Source: an archaeon (GTDB lineage Archaea; Thermoproteota; Nitrososphaeria; Nitrososphaerales; Gagatemarchaeaceae). Taken from it: 12,319 bases of DNA. Positions within the stretch are counted from its first letter, which is position 1, and each line of letters begins with the position of its first letter. The stretch lies in assembly GCA_021822995.1 (NCBI GenBank), contig JAKAPN010000008.1:1-12319 (forward strand), read 5' to 3'. The translations under genes were made by a program, and so were the position numbers. A model generated the notes under the pieces. The model searched no databases. It was given only the letters and a program-made list of their open reading frames with translations, and was not told the origin of the DNA. This document shows positions 1-7,270 of this stretch, piece by piece.

Positions 1-206
1 AGACCACCGACTTCCAGCGGGTGTCGGGGCGACTGGGCGAGGCCGAGCCTGTGCTCGAGTCTCCTTTCTCCCTATACGGGGCAAGCTTCGACGGCGGGCT
101 CTCTCCCGTGGTGAAGCGGTTCGTCGACTACATAGAAGAAGCGCTGGGAGTCAGCGTGAAGATCGTCTCGCACGGCGAGGACAGGTCGAGGACAATTGAG
201 CTTTGA
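1..206 (+). CDS. purA: Adenylosuccinate synthetase, C-terminal end (partial)
   Basis: The frame is open from the window edge (first full codon at 3) to TGA at 204-206 and gives about 67 residues. The end resembles the C-terminus of adenylosuccinate synthetase: a helix like VDYIEEALGV followed by VKIVSHGEDRSRTIEL, matching the family pattern of E-x-x-(T/L)GVP-(I/V)-x-I(I/V)S-x-G-x-(D/E)R-x-x-T(I/M). The enzyme joins IMP and aspartate using GTP, the first committed step to AMP. The next gene, purB, starts inside this one (11-nt overlap at 196-206) and catalyses the following step, which strongly supports the call. The N-terminal GTP-binding and catalytic parts lie outside the window, so activity cannot be judged. 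An apparent ATG/GTG start inside the fragment (near 21) is internal and should not be taken as the gene start. Confidence 0.8.
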   Translation, partial: TTDFQRVSGRLGEAEPVLESPFSLYGASFDGGLSPVVKRFVDYIEEALGVSVKIVSHGEDRSRTIEL

Positions 207-1506
207 CGCCATCTCGCCCATAGACGGCAGGTACAGACGGGAAGCGTCGCCGCTCGAGCGCTACTTCACAGAAAGGGCCCTGATGGGGGAGAGAGTAAGG
301 GTCGAGCTGGCCTACCTCGAGCTCCTCACCAGAATGGGGGTGGCGCCGAAGGGGAAGGTCCCGAAGCTCGGAGCTGACATGGCCGCCCTGGAGAAGCTCG
401 AGGCGAAGCTCGGGCACGACGTGAAGGCTGTGGAGGTCTACATTCGGGAGTCCCTACTGGCCTCCGGTTCCCCCGCTCTGGCCCCCTTCGTGCACCTGGG
501 GCTCACGAGCGAAGACACGAACAGCCTGGCCTACGCTGTATTGCTGAAGTCCGCGCTGCGCGAGGTGCTGGTTCCGGCGTACTCTGCCCTCGCCTCCGCT
601 GTCGCACGGCTCGCGTCCAGAGAGGCGTCCACCGCGATGGCGGCGAGGACCCACGGGAGGCCTGCGGTCCCGACGACCTTCGGGAGGGAGATGGCAGTGT
701 TCGCGGTAAGGCTCGCGGAGAGGACGTCGCTGCTCTCCCGCACCACACCCATGGCCAAGTTCTCGGGCGCTGTCGGGACTTTCGCTTCGTTCGGCCTGCT
801 CGCGAGGGCAGACTGGCCCCGCGCGCTTTCGAAGTTCGTCGAAAGCTTCGGGGTCGACTCCGCAGCCTATTCGACCCAGGTGGTCCCGGGCGAGAGGCTG
901 TCGGACATCCTCCACCTGGTCATCAACATCAACCAGCTCATCTCGTCGCTTTCGAAGGACCTTTGGATGTACCAGGCCCTGGACTTCGTGCACTTCGTCC
1001 GCCCGGGAAAGGTGAGCTCGTCCACCATGCCCCAGAAAGAGAACCCCGTCGACGTCGAGAACGCCGAGGGACAGGCGGACATTTCGACCTCCTTGCTCAT
1101 GATGATCGCATACAGGCTCCAGCAGACCAGGCTCCAGAGGGATCTGTCCGACTCGGTCGTCCGGAGGATGGTCGGCCAGGGGCTCGCCCACTCCATGGTG
1201 GCCTCCAGCAGGCTCGCCGCCTCCCTCGGGTCGATGAAGGTCGAGAGGCTTGCGATGGAGGAGGACCTGAGGAGGCACCCGGAGGTGCTGGCCGAGAGGG
1301 AGCAGATCTTACGCCGCCTCGCCGGCGACGTCCGCGGCTACGAGAAGGTCAGGAAGTCGCTGAAAGCCGGGAAGCGCATCCAGGGTCCGGACCCTTCCGG
1401 TTACCTAGGAGCGTCGGTGGAACTCGCCCGCGACTGCCAGCGCCTGGTCCGTGAAACGCTCCGCGGAGAGGACGCTGCCGCGTCCAGACGAAGCGGCACT
1501 GGCTAG
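196..1506 (+). CDS. purB: Adenylosuccinate lyase (long, E. coli-like form)
   Basis: 436 residues from TTG at 196, which overlaps purA; the N-terminus SFDAISPIDGRYR matches the start of long-form PurB, so this start is chosen. It splits adenylosuccinate to AMP plus fumarate, and SAICAR to AICAR plus fumarate, in cytosolic purine synthesis. Fumarase/aspartase-superfamily motifs are in order: HLGLTSEDTN near residue 100; THGRPAVPTT at 152-161 with the likely acid His153; and the signature loop SSSTMPQKENP at 274-284 with the serine used as base. The C-terminal part (RDLSDSVVRR, then EVLAER and YEKVRK) follows E. coli PurB closely. Two substitutions relative to the E. coli form are visible: THGQ reads THGR and MPHK reads MPQK. 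Length is near the usual 430-460. It is probably translationally coupled to purA. Its TAG stop lies in a CTAG shared with convergent dys. Confidence 0.95.
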   Translation: MSFDAISPIDGRYRREASPLERYFTERALMGERVRVELAYLELLTRMGVAPKGKVPKLGADMAALEKLEAKLGHDVKAVEVYIRESLLASGSPALAPFVHLGLTSEDTNSLAYAVLLKSALREVLVPAYSALASAVARLASREASTAMAARTHGRPAVPTTFGREMAVFAVRLAERTSLLSRTTPMAKFSGAVGTFASFGLLARADWPRALSKFVESFGVDSAAYSTQVVPGERLSDILHLVININQLISSLSKDLWMYQALDFVHFVRPGKVSSSTMPQKENPVDVENAEGQADISTSLLMMIAYRLQQTRLQRDLSDSVVRRMVGQGLAHSMVASSRLAASLGSMKVERLAMEEDLRRHPEVLAEREQILRRLAGDVRGYEKVRKSLKAGKRIQGPDPSGYLGASVELARDCQRLVRETLRGEDAAASRRSGTG

Positions 1507-2522
1507 TTCTTGAAAACCCAGGAAAGGTCTGGAGGGTGGCTCCGCCCTGACGTCTTCTCGTTGAGCGCGTGCGCCACAATGGGGAGCGCCAGCGTGATGT
1601 CCGCGTAGAGGGTCGCTTTCTTCGCGTCTGACTTTATCTTCCCCCAGCTGATCGCTTCCTCCAGAGTGCACCCTGACAGCCCACCCCACTGGGGGCTGTC
1701 CGCTGTGATCTGGATCGCATATTCGTGAGGAGTCTCCTCTTCTCCGCCCTTGGAGAGCGACTTGATTATGGTGGACAGCTGTATGGTATCCTTGGGGACC
1801 CCGCCGCCCAGGTAGACCACGCCCGTCCTCTTGGTCTTCTCGGCTATCTGCGCGAGCTCTTCCATGTCCTTCGTCTGGTCGAGCCTGATCATCTTCCCTT
1901 TCTCGCGCCTCAGAAGGCTGAGCGCCACCCCGTACCCGCTGTCGATCAGCCCAGGAGAGTACATCGGGACCTTCGCCCTGTGCGCGGCTGCGACTATGCT
2001 GTCTATCCCCTTCTTGTTCAGGTACCCGCCGAACTGGTAGAGGAACTCGCGGGTCGAGTAGACCTTCTTCGGGTCGAGCGTATTCGCGAAGCTGTAGATA
2101 GTCCGCTCCAGCTTCCTGTACTGCATCTCGTCTGCGTAGACGTCATAGAACCTGTCCACCTTCATCCTCAGGAGGGCTTCGTCGTCCGCCAGCCATGTCC
2201 CCTGGTAGTAGTGGTACCCCAGCGCTTCGAGTATGTCCTCGGAGATGTTCGCTCCCGTGCTGACGACGACGTCCACGTACCTGTTCTCCACAAGCCACCT
2301 GATGATCTTCCACTGGCCTGTGGTGCTCAGCGAACCCGTCAGCCCGAGGAACACGGTCAGCCCCTTCTGCTTTGCCATCTCCGTCCATATCTTCGCCACC
2401 TCGCCCAGCTTCTTGCCCTGAAACCCGGTCTGGGACATCTCGTCGAGAAGCCCCGAGATGCTCTTCTTGCCTACTTCTATCGTCGCTACTGGTTTGGAAA
2501 GAACCTCTTTCTTCGATACCAC
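1503..2522 (-). CDS. dys: Deoxyhypusine synthase
   Basis: Transfers the aminobutyl group of spermidine, using NAD, to one lysine of translation factor aIF5A, the first step of hypusine formation. Visible marks (numbered from GTG 2522, 339 aa): NAD-site region STGANISED at 88-96, SPGLIDSGYG at about 189-198, LGGGVPKD at 238-245, and the active-site block EEAISWGKI with catalytic Lys295, followed by the typical TLYADITLALP. The reading frame stays open back to another GTG at 2621 (372 aa), but the extra 33 residues look unlike the family. A TATA-like TTAA (2547-2550) is centred about 26 bp upstream of GTG 2522, so a leaderless start at 2522 is preferred; this is inference. It lies downstream of glmS on the same strand but behind a 239-bp gap with its own promoter. 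Its 3' end overlaps convergent purB by 4 nt. Confidence 0.93.
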   Translation of the reverse strand: MVSKKEVLSKPVATIEVGKKSISGLLDEMSQTGFQGKKLGEVAKIWTEMAKQKGLTVFLGLTGSLSTTGQWKIIRWLVENRYVDVVVSTGANISEDILEALGYHYYQGTWLADDEALLRMKVDRFYDVYADEMQYRKLERTIYSFANTLDPKKVYSTREFLYQFGGYLNKKGIDSIVAAAHRAKVPMYSPGLIDSGYGVALSLLRREKGKMIRLDQTKDMEELAQIAEKTKRTGVVYLGGGVPKDTIQLSTIIKSLSKGGEEETPHEYAIQITADSPQWGGLSGCTLEEAISWGKIKSDAKKATLYADITLALPIVAHALNEKTSGRSHPPDLSWVFKN

Positions 2523-2544
2523 GGCGGAGCCTTCGCTAACTTCG

Positions 2545-2558
2545 CTTAATTGTTTTCC
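2545..2558 (-). promoter_or_regulatory. Probable dys promoter (BRE/TATA)
   Basis: On the minus strand an A-rich BRE-like GGAAAAC runs into CAATTAAG, an A/T island in otherwise GC-rich DNA. The TTAA core is centred about 26 bp before GTG 2522, the usual archaeal TATA-to-start-site distance. This predicts a leaderless dys mRNA beginning at or next to that GTG. Confidence 0.5.
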
Positions 2559-2562
2559 GAAG

Positions 2563-2761
2563 CTCCGGTCTCCGTCGCGCGAAGCCGCATTTCTTTCGGC
2601 AAGGCCAGGTGCGAACAACACTCGGACGGGTTCGGCCGTCGGTCATGCTGGTGCGGACCGACTTACGCCGCGCCAGTTCTGTCGCAGCGCAAACTGGAGG
2701 CTCCGCCGAGGCCCGGGTGCAGACCAGATCCCCGCCTGTTCCAGCGGGCGACCCCTGCCTC
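2563..2761. other. Hairpin-rich non-coding gap between glmS and dys
   Basis: No convincing gene is seen here; open frames crossing it have no recognisable features. It contains at least three inverted repeats able to form stems: 2638-2644 with 2656-2662 (perfect 7 bp, 11-nt loop); 2673-2681 with 2685-2697 (CTG/CAG plus CCAGTT/AACTGG with a 4-nt bulge); and 2731-2748 (7 bp with one bulged C and a TTC loop), which lies just downstream of the glmS stop. It could be a glmS 3' untranslated or termination region, or an unrecognised small RNA. No T-tract follows the last hairpin on the minus strand. No tRNA, SRP RNA or RNase P signature was recognised. Confidence 0.4.
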
Positions 2762-4528
<1,767 letters not shown>

Positions 4529-4534
4529 CTCTGC

Positions 4535-4544
4535 CTGTCGACAG
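4535..4544. promoter_or_regulatory. Palindrome at the glmS start site (candidate operator)
   Basis: CTGTCGACAG is a perfect 10-bp palindrome between the glmS TATA box (4555-4560) and its ATG (4528), next to the predicted transcription start near 4531. A protein bound here would block initiation. GCCTGT occurs at each end of the element as a short direct repeat. Function is inferred from position only. Confidence 0.35.
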
Positions 4545-4553
4545 CCTGTGGCC

Positions 4554-4570
4554 GTTTAAACCCAGCAAAA
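4554..4570 (-). promoter_or_regulatory. glmS promoter (TATA box)
   Basis: On the minus strand TTTTGCTGGGTTTAAAC contains the TATA-like TTTAAA (4555-4560), centred about 29.5 bp before the glmS ATG. With the usual archaeal spacing the transcript starts about 3 nt before the ATG. Confidence 0.55.
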
Positions 4571-4597
4571 GAATCTCCTCTACCACTCACAGTCGCC

Positions 4598-4647
4598 TTT
4601 GCATGGTCGCGCATTGAAGGGGACACGAGGGAGGGACACCATGCAAA
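4598..4647. promoter_or_regulatory. Perfect 10-bp inverted repeat beside the wHTH gene promoter
   Basis: TTTGCATGGT (4598-4607) and ACCATGCAAA (4638-4647) are exact reverse complements separated by 30 bp. The right arm ends 4 bp before the TATA element of the downstream wHTH gene and covers its BRE position. Two GGGACAC direct repeats (4620-4626 and 4633-4639, 13 bp apart) sit between or partly under the arms. The location upstream of both transcription starts makes it a DNA-level signal rather than an RNA hairpin. Autoregulation by the adjacent wHTH protein is a reasonable but untested guess. Confidence 0.5.
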
Positions 4648-4658
4648 ACTGTATATGT
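4644..4658 (+). promoter_or_regulatory. Promoter of the wHTH/S-layer-like gene
   Basis: CAAAACTGTATATG has a BRE-like A-rich stretch and a TATAT core at 4652-4656. The core is centred about 27 bp upstream of 4681, so the transcript should start at or one base before TTG 4682, a leaderless mRNA. This spacing is the main support for the TTG start. Confidence 0.6.
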
Positions 4659-4668
4659 AGGGTCGCCC

Positions 4669-4681
4669 CGCCGGTCCGGCG
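4669..4681. promoter_or_regulatory. Near-perfect palindrome abutting the TTG start (candidate operator)
   Basis: CGCCGG-T-CCGGCG is a 6+1+6 dyad lying between the TATA box and the TTG at 4682, covering the predicted transcription start. It mirrors the palindrome between TATA box and start of divergent glmS, though the sequences differ. GC-only palindromes arise more often in GC-rich DNA, so confidence is modest. Confidence 0.35.
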
Positions 4682-5632
4682 TTGCCCAAGGAGAAGATAC
4701 TCTACGACCCAAAGTCTGAAGCGCGGACGGCGATGCGCGTCTTGGTCTCTGACAGGCCGGACGGGTTCCGCCCGGCATCCGGCCGGATGGGGCAGAAGAT
4801 CCTGGCGCTGCTCGCCACAGGCCCGAAGTATCCGGCAGAAATTGCCAGGTCGCTCGGGGCGCACCATCAGACTATCTACTACCACGTCGGCCGCCTCGTG
4901 AAATCCGGCCTCATCACCCGGGTGAGGAGCGAGCTGATCAACGGTGGGGAAGCCAACCTGTACGCCCTCGCTTCCGACGGCTACGCCGTGGAGTTCCCGG
5001 TGAAGGGAGAAGCGCTCCCTACGCTGAAGTCCGCCGGGAGATCAAAGGCGCTGGGCAGGTTCTTCAGCGAGTTCCTCAACAACGGCGAGTTCGACGGGTG
5101 GGTGGTCGTCGGTTCGCCCATGGAGCACGGAGCCGCAGGGACGCAGGCGCGCGACGGCCACTACGCCGTGCAGCTCGGTTTCGCCCTGGGGCAGTTCGTG
5201 AACCTGCCCGAAAGGTTCCCGGTGAAGCTCGACGTCGACCTTAGGGCGGAGAAGCTCCTTTCTTCCAACCTCGTCATCGTCGGGGGTCCGAGGAACAACG
5301 TCATAGCCGAGGAGCTGAACCCGCGCCTCCCGTACAAGTTCAGCCAGAGCGGCTTCTGGAGCGCAATCATCGACGACGAGGGGAACACCCACGCCTCCGA
5401 GCTCGACTGCCTCGTGGCCAAGATACCGAACCCCTGGGATGCGTCGAAGACCTGCGTGGTGATCGCAGGGCTTACCGGCGCCGGCACGAAGGCTGCTATC
5501 ATCGGGGTCTGCAACTACGCGGGGACGCTCTTCGCAAAGTACAGGTCGGGACGCTTCGCCGCCCTGCTGCATGGGGTCGACAAAGACGGGGATGGAAAGG
5601 TTGACTCCGTGGAAGTGCTGAAGGAAATCTGA
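4682..5632 (+). CDS. Winged-helix regulator-like protein with S-layer-like domain and EF-hand loop
   Basis: 316 residues from TTG 4682, chosen because of the TATA spacing. Three parts can be seen. Residues about 36-105 form an ArsR-like winged helix, with KILALLATGPKYPAEIARSLG and a recognition helix in HHQTIYYHVGRLVKSGLI (61-78). Residues about 136-298 resemble the C-terminal domain of archaeal S-layer proteins: NLVIVGGPRNNVIAEELN (196-213) and VVIAGLTGAGTKAAIIGV (259-276). At the C-terminus D300-K-D-G-D-G-K-V-D-S-V-E311 is a canonical 12-residue EF-hand loop (Asp at 1, 3, 5 and 9, Gly at 6, Val at 8, Glu at 12), preceded by a probable helix. No signal peptide or membrane segment is evident, so it is probably cytoplasmic. 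It is divergent from glmS and converges with rps11 at 3 bp. The call as a DNA-binding regulator is inferred from the wHTH; the ligand is unknown, and Ca2+ is a candidate. Confidence 0.75.
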   Translation: MPKEKILYDPKSEARTAMRVLVSDRPDGFRPASGRMGQKILALLATGPKYPAEIARSLGAHHQTIYYHVGRLVKSGLITRVRSELINGGEANLYALASDGYAVEFPVKGEALPTLKSAGRSKALGRFFSEFLNNGEFDGWVVVGSPMEHGAAGTQARDGHYAVQLGFALGQFVNLPERFPVKLDVDLRAEKLLSSNLVIVGGPRNNVIAEELNPRLPYKFSQSGFWSAIIDDEGNTHASELDCLVAKIPNPWDASKTCVVIAGLTGAGTKAAIIGVCNYAGTLFAKYRSGRFAALLHGVDKDGDGKVDSVEVLKEI

Positions 5633-5635
5633 TAC

Positions 5636-6040
5636 CTACGCCCTTCTTCCCCTTCGGCCGCCCTTCTTCCTGGTGGTGTCGTGGGGGATGGGGGTGGCGT
5701 CTTCTATCCTGCCGATCTTGAATCCGGCCCTTGCGATGGCACGGATCGCCGCCTGGGCACCCGGCCCGGGTGTCCTCGGACCAGTCCCGCCGACCGCCCT
5801 TACCTTGATGTGCACGGCAGAAATCCCCTTCGACTTCGCGACCTCGGAGGCTGCGGATGCGCTCCTCATGGCCGCATAAGGAGAAGACTCGAACCTGTCC
5901 GCCTTGACGTGCCTTCCTCCGGAGGAGAACGCGATCGTCTCCGCTCCTGTCAGGTCTGTGATGTGGACTATCGTGTTGTTGTAGGAAGAGTAGATGTGGC
6001 AGACCGCCCAGCGATCCGCGAGAATCTCTTCCTCTGACAT
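5636..6040 (-). CDS. rps11: 30S ribosomal protein uS11
   Basis: 134 residues, near the usual archaeal length. It is a small-subunit platform protein. Recognisable family segments are [20 protein letters not shown] near the N-terminus, [20 protein letters not shown], the central [20 protein letters not shown] and the basic tail [20 protein letters not shown]. It is the third gene of a uS13-uS4-uS11 operon and begins 5 nt after the uS4 stop. Its TAG stop lies only 3 bp from the stop of the convergent wHTH gene, so there is essentially no intergenic room for a terminator. ATG start at 6040. Confidence 0.97.
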   Translation of the reverse strand: MSEEEILADRWAVCHIYSSYNNTIVHITDLTGAETIAFSSGGRHVKADRFESSPYAAMRSASAASEVAKSKGISAVHIKVRAVGGTGPRTPGPGAQAAIRAIARAGFKIGRIEDATPIPHDTTRKKGGRRGRRA

Positions 6041-6045
6041 CTATC

Positions 6046-6603
6046 TCACTGCGCCCTGGCCGGCTCGGCCGCCGGCGCGTCTGTCTTCTGGGGTTCGGCA
6101 GCTTGCGCCTCCTGTTCCGCCTTCTGGGCGACCCCGCCTACCAGGCTGATGGTCGCTTCCTCCCGGCCCCCGACCTCGTATCCAGGGACCGTGATTATCC
6201 TCCCTCCCACCGACACGTGGCCGTGCACTATCAGCTGGCGAGAGTGAAGAGGAGAGAGCGACATCCCTTTCTTGAATACCATCGACTGGAGCCTCCTGGC
6301 GAGCATGTCCTCGACCGTAAGGCTGAGGATGTCGTCCAGGGTGGCCGCCTCGCCCACAAGGCCCCTCCTGCGGAGGCTATCGAGCAGCTTGTTCTCCTCC
6401 CTGAGCCTGACCGCCGCCGTCGCTGCGAGCAGGGTCCTCGCCTGCTTCCTTACCGAGCTTAACTGCGTCTGGGCCTTCCAAAGCTCCCTCTTGTTCCGAA
6501 GCCCGAACGTCCCGAGCAGATATAGCTCCTGAGCCAGCTGGTCGGCCCTCCAAGGGCTCCTGGGCCTGCTATACTGCTTCCTTGACTTCTTCGGGTCTCC
6601 CAT
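6046..6603 (-). CDS. rps4: 30S ribosomal protein uS4
   Basis: 185 residues with the archaeal N-terminus MGDPKKSRKQYSRPRSPWR and the ELYLLGTFGLRNKRELWKAQ block. An S4 RNA-binding domain sits around residues 100-150 (MLARRLQSMVFKKGM, then SRQLIVHGHVSVGGRIITVPGY). uS4 binds the 16S rRNA 5' domain and helps start 30S assembly. After about residue 160 the protein ends in a low-complexity Ala/Glu/Gln/Pro-rich tail that is probably disordered and is not part of the core fold. The ATG at 6603 follows the uS13 stop by 1 nt, so the two are probably translationally coupled. Confidence 0.97.
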   Translation of the reverse strand: MGDPKKSRKQYSRPRSPWRADQLAQELYLLGTFGLRNKRELWKAQTQLSSVRKQARTLLAATAAVRLREENKLLDSLRRRGLVGEAATLDDILSLTVEDMLARRLQSMVFKKGMSLSPLHSRQLIVHGHVSVGGRIITVPGYEVGGREEATISLVGGVAQKAEQEAQAAEPQKTDAPAAEPARAQ

Positions 6604-6604
6604 T

Positions 6605-7099
6605 CTACTTCTCTTCTTTCTTCGCTGCTTCCTTGGCCGCAGCGACGAGCGTAGCCTTCCTTACACCGACGGTCCTCCCCTTCCTCCCCGTCGTCCTGGT
6701 CCTCTGACCGCGAACCTTCAGCCCCAGGCCGTGCCTTATCCCCTTCCAGCTCTGGATGTTCTTCTCGTCCTCCACGTCGTTCTTCTGGGTGAAGTCGAGG
6801 TCGGCGCCCAGCAGCTGCTTGGCCTCCCCTGTCTCAGGGTCGTTCCTCCTGTTGTAAAACCACTTTGGAAGCGCAGACCTGCTCGTGCTCTGTATCGCGC
6901 CCTCGATCTCCTTCACCTGCTCGTCCGTGAGCGTCCCGAGCCTTGTGCGCGGGTCCAAGCTGAGATTCGAGGTGATGACGTTGGCGAAGTTGTACCCTAC
7001 TCCCTTCAGGTCCGAAAGGGCGACGATCAGCTTCTTCCCTCCGTCAAGATCCCGTCCCGAGATTCTGACCAGGTGCCTGAATTCCTGGGCTTCCGACAT
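6605..7099 (-). CDS. rps13: 30S ribosomal protein uS13
   Basis: 164 residues, first gene of the rps13-rps4-rps11 unit. It begins SEAQEFRHLVRISGRDLDGG and has the helix-turn segment SDLKGVGYNFANVI, the archaeal insert WFYNRRNDPETGEAKQLLG and the highly conserved SWKGIRHGLGLKVRGQRTRTTGRKG. It sits in the 30S head and contacts tRNA and the 50S subunit. The end is a Lys/Ala/Glu-rich tail of about 15 residues. A TATA box about 30 bp before the ATG gives a nearly leaderless mRNA. In most archaea I know, this block runs in the same direction as rpoD; here it points away from it. Confidence 0.97.
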   Translation of the reverse strand: MSEAQEFRHLVRISGRDLDGGKKLIVALSDLKGVGYNFANVITSNLSLDPRTRLGTLTDEQVKEIEGAIQSTSRSALPKWFYNRRNDPETGEAKQLLGADLDFTQKNDVEDEKNIQSWKGIRHGLGLKVRGQRTRTTGRKGRTVGVRKATLVAAAKEAAKKEEK

Positions 7100-7125
7100 G
7101 TTCTGGGCCTGCCCTTCGCCCTTCG

Positions 7126-7139
7126 GATATAAGGTTTGA
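7126..7139 (-). promoter_or_regulatory. rps13 operon promoter
   Basis: On the minus strand TCAAACCTTATATC combines a BRE-like CAAACC and a TTATAT core, centred about 30 bp before the rps13 ATG at 7099. This predicts a transcription start near 7103 and a leader of about 4 nt. Confidence 0.6.
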
Positions 7140-7195
7140 ACGCTCTCATGTTGAAAAGCCGACGATATTCTTACCGGGAAACCCCCCTTGAACCT

Positions 7196-7210
7196 CCAAA
7201 ACTTTTTAAC
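7196..7210 (+). promoter_or_regulatory. Promoter of the rpoD-to-IPK gene run
   Basis: CCAAAACTTTTTAAC matches the archaeal BRE plus TATA pattern well. The TTTTTAA core (7203-7209) predicts a start near 7232-7234, giving rpoD a leader of about 38 nt, unlike the leaderless neighbours. A second A/T element TTAATT (7253-7258) lies closer to the gene and could serve a leaderless start at TTG 7280 instead. Confidence 0.55.
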
Positions 7211-7270
7211 CTGAACGAAATCCCGACTTCAAAACGCGACGTTTCATGAGAGTTAATTCAGCGCCAGCCG

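Noticed and set aside
454..1278. Long minus-strand frame opposite purB, and a similar plus-strand frame at 1725-2549 opposite dys
   Set aside because: Both mirror well-supported genes and have low-complexity Arg/Gly/His-rich or Leu/Val/His-rich products without family features.
2673..2684. ACAGAA on the minus strand resembling a conserved RNase P RNA segment
   Set aside because: The partner segment (GGAAAGUC-like) is absent and the following bases do not give the expected CGGCUUA pairing strand, so this is treated as chance.
2522..2761. Search for a tRNA, SRP RNA or C/D box RNA in the gap
   Set aside because: No GGTTCRAATCC-type T-arm, no SRP helix 8 motif and no clear RTGATGA/CTGA box pair was found on either strand.
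4529..4600. glmS ribozyme or riboswitch upstream of glmS
   Set aside because: The TATA box is about 30 bp from the ATG, so no transcribed leader is available; the glmS ribozyme is also a bacterial element.
7143..7252. 8-bp inverted repeat CTCTCATG (7143-7150) / CATGAGAG (7245-7252) between rps13 and rpoD
   Set aside because: The arms are 94 bp apart and only 8 bp long, which is fairly likely by chance in a gap of this size; one arm lies in the rpoD leader rather than in a promoter.
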